DNA of 64,000 bases from CAWJMN01 sp963844055 (GTDB lineage: Bacteria; Planctomycetota; Planctomycetia; Pirellulales; Pirellulaceae), in assembly GCA_963844055.1 (NCBI GenBank), contig CAWJMN010000001.1, forward strand, positions 2,666,001 through 2,730,000, in the 5' to 3' direction. The translations under genes and the position numbers were made by a program. The notes under the pieces were generated by a model. It saw nothing but the letters and a program-made list of their open reading frames with translations, was not told the DNA's origin and searched no databases. Shown one piece after another: positions 9,053-17,747 of the stretch. Each line of letters starts with the position of its first letter. The first letter of the stretch is position 1.

Positions 9053-11404
9053 TTAAGGATTCGCACTACGCACCTCCAGTCCGATGAGGGCAGACTTAAT
9101 GGAAACAGGTTGGCCAAGCAGCATGCTGTTGGCAGTGATTTGCAAGCTCTCCGACTTTGCAACCGCAGCATCGGCCGCGACTGCTAATTCAAGCGTTACG
9201 GATGTTTGATCTGCGGCGATCGTTGCTTCGGCAGGTCCTGTGACACCGGCTGGATAGTTGGCCAGCAGCAATTGAATCGGAGCAGCGTCTTTGCCCAGCC
9301 GAACCACGTTCACTACCAGCGAGCCTTTCGCCCCCGGTGCAATGGCCGCAACAGCAGGAACCTGCACTTGAAGCGGCGTACCAACGGTGAGAACCGTGTC
9401 TACCACGCGCACCCCTTGGGCCGTGCCACCCTGTTCGGCGTATGCCAGTAAACGAAACGGGTAAACGCCCGGAGCGAGCTCCTTGGGGCCTTTCAAAACC
9501 AGTTCAAAATCTTCGTGAGGTCCAACCGCAGGCCGCTTTTCTTCAATCGTTACGCCCGCAGGTAGGTCAACGGCAATGAACTTCATGGCCGAATCCTTGA
9601 AAGAAGCGTCGACGCGGTCCATTCCCAGTCGGATGCTCCCTAAGCCAAGCTCTTTCGCAAACACGGGGGGCGCAGAAAGCTGAACCTTGAACCAAGCTGG
9701 TGGAGCAGGCAGCCCCACAGCACGATAGATTCCTTCCATGCCACGCGGTGGATACGCGACAGCAGGCTGAATCGCACGCACAAGTTTTTGCGTTGAAACC
9801 GTGACATGGTGCACATCACCAGCAATGTTGGCTTCTCCCACCAAACGGAAAGGGAGCAGTTGCCCCGCCACAAAGTCTGCTGGCGGAACGAGCCACTGGC
9901 GAGCCTCGGCCGCATTTTCTGGAATCACGCCGGGATAGATTTGAAAGCCACGAGCAGCACCCTCAAACTGAATCTTTACCGGCCCGGTATAGCCGAACCG
10001 ACTAATCTGAATATCCACAGGGATCATGCCAAGCCCCTGGGCAACTCCCGCCATCAAACGGAGTGCCTTATCTGGTTTGGCATGCAGTGCAAAGCCATTC
10101 CCTGAATCCAGTTGTAAGCGATAGGAGTAATCTTCGCCACCTCGCGCAAACAGGTCCTCAACCGTCAACCGATAGAGTCCTGCTTCGGTCGCGACAAACT
10201 GCAGCAACTCACCTTCAACACCGGGCAGCCATTCACCGGCCAAGGGACCACTGGGCTGATAAAGTCGCAGCGCTAGCCGAGCCGACGAAGCGTTCTCATC
10301 GAGTACATTGGAAATTCGCAGTCGGTCACCCACTCTTGCAGGCAGTAGCAAGGTATCCACGTCACCTGCAAATTCGAGCCGGCCCGAAACCGATTGCGGA
10401 AGTGTTGCGACAACGGGGTTTCCAGAAACACCCGCCGCTTCTGCCGGAACCACGAGGTCCAATTGCTCGGCCTTACCGATGGAAACAATCCCAAGTCCCT
10501 TTCCACCAGGCACCAATACCCTCGGAGGCATTGCTTGACCGGGCCAAACTCCCGAGGCAGGCACCTTAGGCATCTGAAAAACGATCGGGGGAATGTTTGC
10601 GGTTGCGGGCCCAATCGCGGTCAATTGACCGATGGCACCAGGGGGCAACGCCGCTGGAAAAAGTGAGGTGACGAGCGGGAAATCACCCAGGCGTAAGCGA
10701 TATCGGCCGCCTGCCCGATGTCGGCTGTCTCGTACTTCTACTAAGTAGCTACCAGCTTGAGCAAAAACATGGCGCAGGCGACAATCTGCACCCATCACAC
10801 CATCATCGTCGACCTTGGCCACCACTTGCCCAGCAGGTGTCAAAACCCGCAGCAGCGGATCAAAGTCACTCCCCAGGCGTGCGCCGACTACCTCGAAGGA
10901 AACCCCTGCGCCGGCGGCCACATCAAACTGAAAATAGTCCGCCACTGCGGCTTCGCTTTGAGCATCAATGCCAACCGGCAAGGTGACTACTTGGGGAGTC
11001 GTTGCCGCATGGTTGGTCGTTACTTCCTGGACAGTTGGTAAATCGTCAACGACTAACTGAAACACGTTGCTGTTGCCGGTGCTGCTACTAATAAAGCAGC
11101 TGGCGATGCAACCACCACATTCGGCAGGAACGGTTAATTTCAATACGGCTGTGGTACCAGGCGTAGCACCTGGGACAATTTCGACCGGGATTCCTAGGCT
11201 CGTCCATGCTTGAAGAGGTGGCGTTAGGTCCGCGCCCACCAAAGCGATCTCGGCCGCAACCCCGGGAGCAGCAGCGCCTGGAGAAATGCCTGAAACAACG
11301 GGCTCAGCGGAAAAGAGGCTCGATGATAGGAAGAGCAAAGCCCCTAAGGAGGCCAAGCCGGTCGCAGTAATGCGCCCCATCGTGATCAAGCGGCGGCAAG
11401 TCAT
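9053..11404 (-). CDS. Secreted PPC-domain (pre-peptidase C-terminal-like) protein
   Basis: About 783 residues. An ATG three codons further upstream also exists, but the one used has an AGGA site 8 bases before it. The N-terminus is a signal peptide ending at a LFSAEP cleavage-like site. Next is an IPT/TIG-like segment (SGISPGAAAPGVAAEIALVG), then a PPC beta-sandwich around residues 155-250 (VADYFQFDVAAGAGVSFEV, VRDSRHRAGGRYRLRLGDFP). A second PPC-like unit lies near 335-430 (GRLEFAGDVDTLLLPARVGD) and the C-terminal 350 residues are further beta-rich repeats. No catalytic motif was seen. It ends 20 bases before the DUF1549 gene start, so the two are co-transcribed. Cell-surface or periplasmic location is inferred. 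Confidence 0.82.
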   Translation of the reverse strand: MTCRRLITMGRITATGLASLGALLFLSSSLFSAEPVVSGISPGAAAPGVAAEIALVGADLTPPLQAWTSLGIPVEIVPGATPGTTAVLKLTVPAECGGCIASCFISSSTGNSNVFQLVVDDLPTVQEVTTNHAATTPQVVTLPVGIDAQSEAAVADYFQFDVAAGAGVSFEVVGARLGSDFDPLLRVLTPAGQVVAKVDDDGVMGADCRLRHVFAQAGSYLVEVRDSRHRAGGRYRLRLGDFPLVTSLFPAALPPGAIGQLTAIGPATANIPPIVFQMPKVPASGVWPGQAMPPRVLVPGGKGLGIVSIGKAEQLDLVVPAEAAGVSGNPVVATLPQSVSGRLEFAGDVDTLLLPARVGDRLRISNVLDENASSARLALRLYQPSGPLAGEWLPGVEGELLQFVATEAGLYRLTVEDLFARGGEDYSYRLQLDSGNGFALHAKPDKALRLMAGVAQGLGMIPVDIQISRFGYTGPVKIQFEGAARGFQIYPGVIPENAAEARQWLVPPADFVAGQLLPFRLVGEANIAGDVHHVTVSTQKLVRAIQPAVAYPPRGMEGIYRAVGLPAPPAWFKVQLSAPPVFAKELGLGSIRLGMDRVDASFKDSAMKFIAVDLPAGVTIEEKRPAVGPHEDFELVLKGPKELAPGVYPFRLLAYAEQGGTAQGVRVVDTVLTVGTPLQVQVPAVAAIAPGAKGSLVVNVVRLGKDAAPIQLLLANYPAGVTGPAEATIAADQTSVTLELAVAADAAVAKSESLQITANSMLLGQPVSIKSALIGLEVRSANP

Positions 11405-11516
11405 GAATGCCATCCTGGGTAGGTAGCCAACAATGCCAGGCGGGAAGCGGCAAAGGTGGACTAGACGAAGGAAGGAGGTGGGAGGAATGCCCTACAACCG
11501 CAACCTCCATCAAACT

Positions 11517-11531
11517 CCCTATAAAATAGGG
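11517..11531. repeat. Perfect 6-bp palindrome upstream of the PPC gene
   Basis: CCCTAT-AAA-ATAGGG is a perfect inverted repeat about 110 bases upstream of the PPC gene start. Read on the minus strand it contains TATTTT and TTTATA, so it could overlap a -10 element or an operator. No matching -35 was found. Confidence 0.35.
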
Positions 11532-11615
11532 GCCATCCTGGGTTCCGATTGTAACGCTTCCGTAGACTTCCTATTGTGTGCCACTGGAGAGCCAGCGTCA
11601 ACCATTAAGGGTCTT

Positions 11616-11647
11616 ACGCCCCTCACAAACCGAGATTTAAGGGGCGT
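11616..11647 (-). repeat. Inverted repeat between sulP and the PPC operon
   Basis: ACGCCCCT and AGGGGCGT form an 8-bp perfect stem with a 16-base loop, about 55 bases after the sulP stop on the minus strand. There is no U-run after it, so it is a weak terminator candidate or an RNA-processing hairpin. Confidence 0.35.
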
Positions 11648-11699
11648 TGCAACACATCTGCGGGTAAATCAGGGCCGCTTTCGAGCGAATTAGCACCCT

Positions 11700-13472
11700 T
11701 TAGGACGGAAGCAGACGAGCAGCCGCAGGGTGGTGGGAGACCGAGGTGTGCTGTTGGAGGCCACGAACTTCGAGCTTCAAGCCGGCCGAATCAAAGGTCC
11801 GCTTAGTCTCTTCCAGCTTTTCCATCACCGTATGATCCACCACCTTGGCGTGCGACAGATCAAGCACCACGTTGGAATTTTGACGCAGGCCAAACGTTTC
11901 CAGTTTGCCGCGTAGGTAAAGCCAATTGGTAAATACAGCCCCGCCCCGAGGAACCATCAAGTAAGACGTATCGTCCAGCTTGCTGATATCAGTCTTGGGG
12001 AAGAATGTGGCCATCAAAGGAAGCCCGCGGAATAGGTTGATTCCCAGCTCCAGAGCCATGCCAATCAGCACGCCAATGAGCAGATCCGTGCAGACGACTG
12101 CCACAATGGTCGCCACAAACACGAACAGTTGTTCGATGCCGACGTGTGCCATGTGAATGAACTCACGTGGATGTGCCAGCCGAAAACCGGTGAAGGTTAG
12201 CATCGCCGCCAGGGCCGCAATCGGAATGACGTTGAGTACGGCCGGCAACAACAGCACAAAAAGCAACAAAAACATGCCATGAAACGCATTTGCCCAGCGT
12301 GACTTGGCGCCGTTATCCACATTGGCACGACTACGAACGATTTCCGAAATCATCGGCAGACCGCCCAAGCAGGAGGTGACCAAGTTCGCCACACCGCACG
12401 CAAATAGATCGCGGTTGAGGTCGGTCGTTCGCTGTTGTGGGTCGATTAGGTCAACTGCCTTGGCACTCAACAGCGATTCCAAGCTGGCAATAATGGCAAA
12501 CAAGACGATCCACTTCATCGAAACCGAGTTAAACAGCATCGAGAAATCGGGCGTGTGAAAAGCATCCAGGAAATTCAGCGGAACACTCACCAGTAACTTC
12601 TTAGGATCGCGAGAGTACTGCTTCTCGCCCAGAGAATAAGGGTTCACCAGGCTTACCGGTGCTGGTTCGCCATGCGCAGAGGTCGAGGTTGGGGTGACAG
12701 GGACTGCGGGAGCTTCGGCAGCAACGACCTTCGTTTCTGCTGCGGCGGGGCTAGGGTTGCGGGTGATGCCAAACATCATCGCCATCGGCACTGCGACCAA
12801 AAGCACGATCACCTGTACCGGAACTGCCTTCAGCGCCTTCACTTTGATCATGGGAACAAAGATCATAATCGCCAAACTCGTAAGTCCAACGATGGCCACG
12901 TACGGGTTGAAGGAAGCCAGCTTCTCTGGGTATTCCGCAATCAACTCTAATGCCTCGCCAGGAAGCTTCGCAGTGACACCCAGCATCAACAGAAACTGGC
13001 GAATCATGATCATGACGCCAATGGACGCCAACAACCCGTGAACCGCCGCTGTCGGGAAGAAGTCGCCAAGCTTGCCGGCCTTGAAAAGTCCGAACAAAAC
13101 TTGCAAAACAGCCGCCGCAACGCCGACGGCCAAAGCTAGTCGATAACCGGGGAAAGTTGCGTCAAAAGAGCCCGGAGCAGCTTCGGGCATTAGCTTTTGC
13201 ATATCCAAGACGCAGCCTGCTACAATTGCAATGAGGCCTGCCGCAGGCCCCTTGATCGTTAACTGCGAATTGCTGATGAGTGAGGCAAGTATGCCACCAA
13301 CGATGGCTGTGATCACGCCGCTGATCGGTGGAAACTTGCTGGCGTTAGCAATTGCCAAGCAGAGTGGCAGGGCAATCAAAAACACCAAAAAACCAGCCAT
13401 GGCGTCAAACCGAAGTGACGCAGGAAAAGGAACCGGTGTTGCACTTTGCTTTGATGGATGTTTGTTTGGCAT
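11700..13472 (-). CDS. SulP-family inorganic anion transporter with C-terminal STAS domain
   Basis: A 590-residue inner-membrane permease of the SLC26/SulP family, which moves sulfate, bicarbonate or similar anions. The N-terminal part has the family signature (DAMAGFLVFLIALPLCLAIA near residues 24-43 and LTIKGPAAGLIAIVAG near 70-86) and about ten more hydrophobic segments. An inserted Pro/Ala-rich loop of about 70 residues (near 240-310) interrupts the membrane part. Residues about 500-580 are a STAS domain (NSNVVLDLSHAKVVDHTVMEKLEE). The ATG is preceded by AAGGTG at 8 bases. Its promoter region is shared head to head with an OmpR-type regulator, which suggests but does not prove control by that system. 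The ion carried cannot be read from sequence. Confidence 0.9.
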   Translation of the reverse strand: MPNKHPSKQSATPVPFPASLRFDAMAGFLVFLIALPLCLAIANASKFPPISGVITAIVGGILASLISNSQLTIKGPAAGLIAIVAGCVLDMQKLMPEAAPGSFDATFPGYRLALAVGVAAAVLQVLFGLFKAGKLGDFFPTAAVHGLLASIGVMIMIRQFLLMLGVTAKLPGEALELIAEYPEKLASFNPYVAIVGLTSLAIMIFVPMIKVKALKAVPVQVIVLLVAVPMAMMFGITRNPSPAAAETKVVAAEAPAVPVTPTSTSAHGEPAPVSLVNPYSLGEKQYSRDPKKLLVSVPLNFLDAFHTPDFSMLFNSVSMKWIVLFAIIASLESLLSAKAVDLIDPQQRTTDLNRDLFACGVANLVTSCLGGLPMISEIVRSRANVDNGAKSRWANAFHGMFLLLFVLLLPAVLNVIPIAALAAMLTFTGFRLAHPREFIHMAHVGIEQLFVFVATIVAVVCTDLLIGVLIGMALELGINLFRGLPLMATFFPKTDISKLDDTSYLMVPRGGAVFTNWLYLRGKLETFGLRQNSNVVLDLSHAKVVDHTVMEKLEETKRTFDSAGLKLEVRGLQQHTSVSHHPAAARLLPS

Positions 13473-13854
13473 CGGAAAACACCTTGCTTCCTTGAAAAGG
13501 CTTGGGCGACAGTCGCAATGGGCTTAACCAATCACTGTGAGGTGACTTGGCAATCCATTTTGCCTTGCGTTTCGGGGCAAGATGCTTTGGCTGTCAAGTC
13601 TCAAATCCATAGAAAATACGGACTTGGTACATAGATAATCTTACGACTTATCGCCTCCGACGTGACCGGGAAAAAACATTACAAAACTGTCAAGCATGCG
13701 TAAGGGAGCACCAAACATAACGCTTTCGTTATGTGCCATGTAAGCCGCATGACCGCTCCTCACATTTCCGTTATTCCGTTTGCAAGGCCTGGAAAACATG
13801 TCGATACCCCTACAAAATTGGTAAGTCGTAATCTTACTTTTTGGAGAATGCTTC
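13473..13854. promoter_or_regulatory. Divergent control region between sulP and the OmpR-type two-component operon
   Basis: This 382-base gene-free stretch holds several repeats. TTACGACTTA at 13641-13650 recurs in inverted orientation at 13822-13831, only 24 bases before the regulator ATG, and AATCTTAC accompanies both copies. A perfect hairpin CATAACG-CTTT-CGTTATG lies at 13716-13733. A GGCAA...TTGCC inverted pair lies near 13551-13566. These are plausible operator sites for the adjacent regulator, which would control both directions. No clean -35/-10 pair was recognised. Confidence 0.45.
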
Positions 13855-14526
13855 ATGATTCTGCTTGTTGTTGAAGACGATCCTGTCCTAGGAAAAGCCA
13901 TTCAGAAGGGGCTCATGGAAGCGCGCCACGAATGCACCTGGGTGCGGAGCGGAGCCAAAGGGCTCGAAGAGGCGAGCACTCAGCGTTTTGACGCCGTCAT
14001 CTTGGACATCATGCTTCCGGACCTGTCTGGGCAAGAAGTGCTATCCAAGCTGCGTTCGGCCGGACACCGTGTACCAGTCATGTTGCTTACGGCGTTGGGA
14101 TCGGTCGAAGACCGCGTAACGGGTCTTAATCTAGGTGCTGATGACTACCTAGTTAAACCTTTTGCCTTCCCCGAATTGCTGGCAAGGCTCGATGCCATTG
14201 TCCGACGAAGTTCTGAAAAGCCGTCGTCTCAATTGAAGGTTGGGCCGCTCACGTTGGATTTGACGAATCGCCATGTCCAGCGCGGGAACGTCGACCTTAG
14301 CCTGACCCCCACCGAGTTTAGCCTGCTGGAGTTCCTCATGCGTTACGCCGGACAGGTTGTCACGCGGCGCATGCTCTGCGAACACCTCTGGGAATCGGAC
14401 TGGGAGGGAGTTACTAATGTGGTCGAAGTCCACATCAATCGCCTACGCGGTAAGATAGATCGCGGCCATGATGAGTCGCTAATCCAAACCGTAAGAGGCC
14501 GAGGCTATGTCATCCGAGCGAGTTAG
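13855..14526 (+). CDS. OmpR/PhoB-family response regulator
   Basis: A 223-residue regulator. Residues 1-118 are a receiver domain with acidic pocket EDD near 8-10, phospho-acceptor Asp in VILDIMLPDLSG (about residue 51) and Lys in YLVKPF (about 101). Residues about 128-222 are a winged-helix domain with the usual LTPTEFSLLEFLM and VEVHINRLRGKID segments and an ending RGRGYVIRAS. A GGAG ribosome site lies close upstream. Its last 20 bases overlap the start of the kinase gene, so the two are translationally coupled. It reads divergently from sulP. Confidence 0.95.
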   Translation: MILLVVEDDPVLGKAIQKGLMEARHECTWVRSGAKGLEEASTQRFDAVILDIMLPDLSGQEVLSKLRSAGHRVPVMLLTALGSVEDRVTGLNLGADDYLVKPFAFPELLARLDAIVRRSSEKPSSQLKVGPLTLDLTNRHVQRGNVDLSLTPTEFSLLEFLMRYAGQVVTRRMLCEHLWESDWEGVTNVVEVHINRLRGKIDRGHDESLIQTVRGRGYVIRAS

Positions 14527-15970
14527 TGGACGCACTCGCACACTGCGTTTCCGATTGATGATCTGGAACGCAGTCGCTGTTCTGCTTACCGGTGTCGCTG
14601 TGCTTGTTGCGCTTCGCTACGGCGTGCGCTCCACGCTGATTAGCGAAGTGGACGAAGTACTTCGCGAAGACCTGCAAGAGATTATCATTCGCCTGCAGTC
14701 CGATCGCCAAGATTCGGTTAACGGCATTGACTGGGAAAACCTCCACAAAGAGTTAGAGCACAAGGCCGATGGCCACAGTGCGCACGGCTGGTTCGTGCAG
14801 TTTCTCAGCCCGTCGGGAGAAATTGTGTGGGCCAGTAAATCCGCGCCGAACGATCTCGTCGTCGACCCCATGGCTGCCAACAATGCCTGGGGCTCGGCCG
14901 GGCTGTTTCGTTATGTCGTGGGAGAGCGACCGCTCCCCGATAGCCATGGCTCTTTGGTTCGTGTGGGCTGTACCCAATCGTTTATCGCCCAAGACATGCG
15001 GCGAATCGATCAACTTGTCCTTCTCGTTGGTGCCGTTGTCTTGATTGTGTCCCCGCTTGGGGGCTACATCCTGGCAGGTCGGGCCACGGCCCCTCTTTCA
15101 CAAATGATTGTGACCACCAGCCGGCTTCACCCCGAAAAGCTGAATGAACGACTAGAAATTCGCGGAGCCAAGGATGAGCTGGACAGTTTGGCAGGCACAA
15201 TTAACGACCTTTTAGACCGGCTTGCGTCCTATTTACGACAACGACACGACTTCCTTGCCAATGCAGCCCACGAGCTAAGGTCACCCATTGCGGCAATTCG
15301 AAGTAGCGTCGAAGTCGCACTCGGTGGCCAGCGTACAACCCAGGAATACGAAGAACTGCTGCCGGTTGTAATTGACCAGTGCCAATCGCTGGAATACCTC
15401 GTCAATCAGTTGCTGCTTCTGGCAGAAGTTGAAGGTGATCAGCTGAAAGCTTATTCTGACCGACTCTCGCTAGATGAACTGGTGAAGATGGCGGTCGAGA
15501 TGTTTCAGGCGGTCGCTGAATCACGTGGCGTGATGATTCAAGTCCAACAATTGACTATCACTGCCATCGCTGGAAATCGGCATCACTTGAGGCAAGTGAT
15601 TAATAACTTGCTCGACAACGCCATCAAGTTCACGGCTGAGCGTTATGAAGGCCTTCAAGGCCCCGGGGCTACCGGCGGTGTTATCGAAGTGAGCCTTACC
15701 CACAATGATGTCAACAAAACGGCCATCCTTAGCATCAAAGACAACGGCATTGGGATCGCCCCCGAGCACATCCCCCAGCTATTTGATCGTTTCTTCCGGG
15801 TAGACAAGGCTCGCTCACGCAGTGAATCCGCTGGCGGAACGGGCCTGGGCTTGAGCATTTGCGAAACCATCATCCAGGCCCATCGTGGTCACATGGAAGT
15901 GGAAAGCACGTTGCAAAAAGGAACGACCATCAAGGTGATTTTGCCACTGGCCCCTTCCATCAATAATTGA
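14507..15970 (+). CDS. Membrane sensor histidine kinase, partner of the OmpR-type regulator
   Basis: A 487-residue kinase. Helix 1 spans residues about 16-40, a periplasmic sensor of about 130 residues follows, and helix 2 lies near 170-190. Next are a HAMP domain (ATAPLSQMIVTTSRLHPEKL), the dimerisation helix with a standard H box (AAHELRSPIAAIRSSVEVAL), and an ATPase domain (N box NNLLDNAIKFT, G1 IKDNGIGI, F box FFRVDKARS, G2 GTGLGLSICETII). All catalytic motifs are intact, in contrast to the NtrB-like kinase near the start of the window. The start overlaps the regulator gene by 20 bases in another frame. The signal sensed is unknown. Confidence 0.95.
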   Translation: MSSERVSGRTRTLRFRLMIWNAVAVLLTGVAVLVALRYGVRSTLISEVDEVLREDLQEIIIRLQSDRQDSVNGIDWENLHKELEHKADGHSAHGWFVQFLSPSGEIVWASKSAPNDLVVDPMAANNAWGSAGLFRYVVGERPLPDSHGSLVRVGCTQSFIAQDMRRIDQLVLLVGAVVLIVSPLGGYILAGRATAPLSQMIVTTSRLHPEKLNERLEIRGAKDELDSLAGTINDLLDRLASYLRQRHDFLANAAHELRSPIAAIRSSVEVALGGQRTTQEYEELLPVVIDQCQSLEYLVNQLLLLAEVEGDQLKAYSDRLSLDELVKMAVEMFQAVAESRGVMIQVQQLTITAIAGNRHHLRQVINNLLDNAIKFTAERYEGLQGPGATGGVIEVSLTHNDVNKTAILSIKDNGIGIAPEHIPQLFDRFFRVDKARSRSESAGGTGLGLSICETIIQAHRGHMEVESTLQKGTTIKVILPLAPSINN

Positions 15971-16018
15971 GGCCATTCAGCGATTGCAAAAGGGATGCCA
16001 CCTTACGGATAAGCACGA

Positions 16019-16055
16019 TCACCGTGTAAGCTCTCTGTTTCAGCAAAAACGGTGA
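16019..16055 (+). repeat. 7-bp inverted repeat in the leader of the Lys-rich small gene
   Basis: TCACCGT (16019-16025) and ACGGTGA (16049-16055) could pair around a 23-base loop in the region just before the small gene's ribosome site. It may be an operator or mRNA hairpin; function is not known. Confidence 0.3.
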
Positions 16056-16084
16056 CTCTCTAATCTGAATCAAGGAATGTTGTC

Positions 16085-16357
16085 ATGGCAAAGAAGAAGG
16101 CTGTCGCGTCCAAATCTGCTCCGAAAACTGCGAAGAAGACGGCAAAGAAATCCGCCCCAAAGAAGGCCGCTAAGGTTACTTTTGAATCCGTAGCGATTTC
16201 GGAACTTGTAGGCTTTGCCGCAGAAGACTTCAAGAACGTGGGCGAGCTAAAGACTTGGATTAACGAAGAGATCGAAGACCTTCAAAACCTGTTGGTACTT
16301 CTAAACCAATTGAAGCCGACCCAAAAGCTCTCCGAAACCGTTGATATTGAAGTCTAA
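16085..16357 (+). CDS. Small protein with Lys/Ala-rich histone H1-like tail and acidic helical C-terminus
   Basis: A 90-residue protein in two parts. Residues 1-30 are almost only Lys, Ala, Ser and Pro (KKTAKKSAPKKAAK), resembling the DNA-binding tails of histone H1 and bacterial AlgP/Hc1-like proteins. Residues 31-90 are acidic and leucine-rich (LKTWINEEIEDLQNLLVLLN) and should form helices, possibly a dimer. A clear AAGGA ribosome site lies 8 bases before the ATG, and codon use matches the neighbours, so it is likely real. Nucleic-acid binding is inferred from composition; I do not recognise a named family. It stands alone between the two-component operon and tRNA-Ala. Confidence 0.8.
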   Translation: MAKKKAVASKSAPKTAKKTAKKSAPKKAAKVTFESVAISELVGFAAEDFKNVGELKTWINEEIEDLQNLLVLLNQLKPTQKLSETVDIEV

Positions 16358-16405
16358 GCTAGTGCTGGGATTTTCCCACTAAAAGACTTGCGACTTGCAA
16401 GAACG

Positions 16406-16441
16406 AAAAAAAGCTATTTGCGTTTGATCGCAAATAGCTTT
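16406..16441 (-). terminator. Rho-independent terminator of the tRNA-Ala gene
   Basis: A perfect 13-bp stem (AAAGCTATTTGCG / CGCAAATAGCTTT) with a 6-base loop lies directly after the tRNA on the minus strand and is followed by a run of seven U in that direction. On the plus strand it could also end the small Lys-rich gene, but its U-tract there is weak. Confidence 0.85.
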
Positions 16442-16446
16442 CCTAG

Positions 16447-16519
16447 TGGAGACGAGCGGGATCGAACCGCCAACCTTTCGATTGCGAACCGAATGCTCTC
16501 CCAGTTGAGCTACGTCCCC
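16447..16519 (-). tRNA. tRNA-Ala, anticodon CGC
   Basis: The minus strand folds as a 73-base tRNA without an encoded CCA end. The acceptor stem is GGGGACG / CGTCTCC and includes a G3:U70 wobble, the classic alanine identity pair, with discriminator A73. The D arm is GCTC-AACTGGGA-GAGC. The anticodon stem is TTCGG / TCGAA around loop TTCGCAA, giving anticodon CGC (codon GCG). The T arm contains TTCGATC. CGC-decoding tRNA-Ala is a non-essential isoacceptor in many bacteria, consistent with GCG use here. Confidence 0.95.
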
Positions 16520-16530
16520 TTGCTTACTCG

Positions 16531-16559
16531 ATCGTACCAAACTCCACAGCAAGAGTGAA
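16531..16559 (-). promoter_or_regulatory. Likely sigma-70-type promoter of tRNA-Ala
   Basis: On the minus strand, TTCACT (16554-16559) and TACGAT (16531-16536) are 17 bases apart. Transcription would start about 5 bases before the tRNA. Both hexamers match consensus at 4 of 6 positions. Confidence 0.5.
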
Positions 16560-16589
16560 GGGCGTAATGTCTGGGACAATTCCGCGTGG

Positions 16590-17576
16590 CTATTCGCCGC
16601 GCCGGGCCGCTGGAGTCGGAAATCCCAGATTTTTGTCGACTAAGTTCCTTAGCGAACCCTTGGCAAAATAGCGGCGCAGATTGTCGCAGATCAGGTCCGT
16701 CGTATCGTCGGCCCGCCGGGCAGACTGGGCACCTACGTGCGGCGTAATGATCACGTTGGGCATGTCCCAAAGCGGGCTTTCGGTCGGTAGTGGCTCTACT
16801 TCGGTGACATCTACCCCCACGCCATACAAACGCTTCTCTTGCCGAAGGGCTGCAACCATCGAAGCTTCATCGATCACTTGGCCTCTGGCGACATTAATCA
16901 AGACTGCCCCAGGTTTCATCAGGTCAAACTGTGCCTTGCCAATCATGTGCTCCGTTTGGGCATTGAGCGGTACGCACAGGATGACAATATCGCTTTGCTG
17001 AAGCAATTTAGGCAAGTCAGTAGCAGGCCAAAGTTCGTCAACACAGTCGGGGCGCTGCGCATGGAAGATGTCGGTGGCAATGATCCGGGTTTTAAAGGGC
17101 CGTAAGACTTCGGCAATCCTCGTCCCATTCCCACCTAAACCGACGATTCCTACGGTTTTGCCGTGTAAATCTTCGGTAGGGCGACGAATGAACTCTTTCT
17201 TTTGAGCAGCTCGGAAGAACGTTGGAAGTCCTCGTAGCAGCCCCAAAAGAAGTGCCAGCGTCTGTTCCGCCACTTGGTCGGCAAACAGCCCCGAGGCACT
17301 GCTAACGATGATGTTGGAGGCAATCACCTCAGGCACCAAACAATGGTCCAGCCCGGCGGCCGACGACTGGATCCACTTCATTTTTCCGCGTCGCACGACC
17401 TCGGGCCATGGTACTGGCACTTTGGCATGGCCGCAGAAAATATCTGCCGTCAGTAGGTCTTCTGCGATTTTTTCTTGACTACTGGCGACAACTTCCGTTC
17501 CTGCGGGGACGGCCGCCACAATTTGCTGATAGTGGCGATCTTCGATGGGGTAGCAAAGCACGACGCGAGTAGACAC
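16590..17576 (-). CDS. D-2-hydroxyacid dehydrogenase (NAD-dependent)
   Basis: A 328-residue cytosolic enzyme that reduces 2-oxoacids or oxidises D-2-hydroxyacids with NAD(P). The nucleotide-binding loop is GIVGLGGNGTRIAEVL (about residues 145-160). The catalytic Arg is in NVARGQVIDEASMV, the Glu in VEPLPTESPLWDMPN and the His in ITPHVGAQSARRA. The N-terminal substrate domain is short and the aspartate usually after the glycine loop (ATDIFHAQ) suggests NAD preference. Substrate is not predictable; glyoxylate/hydroxypyruvate reductase-like is a fair guess. It reads away from rnc, whose leader lies on the other side of a 250-base gap. Confidence 0.9.
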   Translation of the reverse strand: MSTRVVLCYPIEDRHYQQIVAAVPAGTEVVASSQEKIAEDLLTADIFCGHAKVPVPWPEVVRRGKMKWIQSSAAGLDHCLVPEVIASNIIVSSASGLFADQVAEQTLALLLGLLRGLPTFFRAAQKKEFIRRPTEDLHGKTVGIVGLGGNGTRIAEVLRPFKTRIIATDIFHAQRPDCVDELWPATDLPKLLQQSDIVILCVPLNAQTEHMIGKAQFDLMKPGAVLINVARGQVIDEASMVAALRQEKRLYGVGVDVTEVEPLPTESPLWDMPNVIITPHVGAQSARRADDTTDLICDNLRRYFAKGSLRNLVDKNLGFPTPAARRGE

Positions 17577-17747
17577 GTTAGACTCGGCAGAAAGAGGGGG
17601 TGAATAGGAAGCGATTCCATTACCCCGCGAGGTTTTGAGAGCCCTCGTCAGCCATAAAAACCGTGTAAGGCACCTCGTAGGGGATCGTTGACAAATGATA
17701 CCGTGCCGATTAGCGTTTCGTTAGTCCCAAAATACTGCACCAGTTCT

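Noticed and set aside
11433..11693. An 86-codon frame in the gap between the PPC gene and sulP
   Set aside because: It has an SD-like GGAGG internally but no domain, and its composition (Arg-rich, mixed) looks random.
13551..13567. A sigma-54-like TGGC...TTGC pair upstream of the OmpR-type operon
   Set aside because: The spacing between GG and GC is one base too long, and the site is better described as a GGCAA/TTGCC inverted pair.
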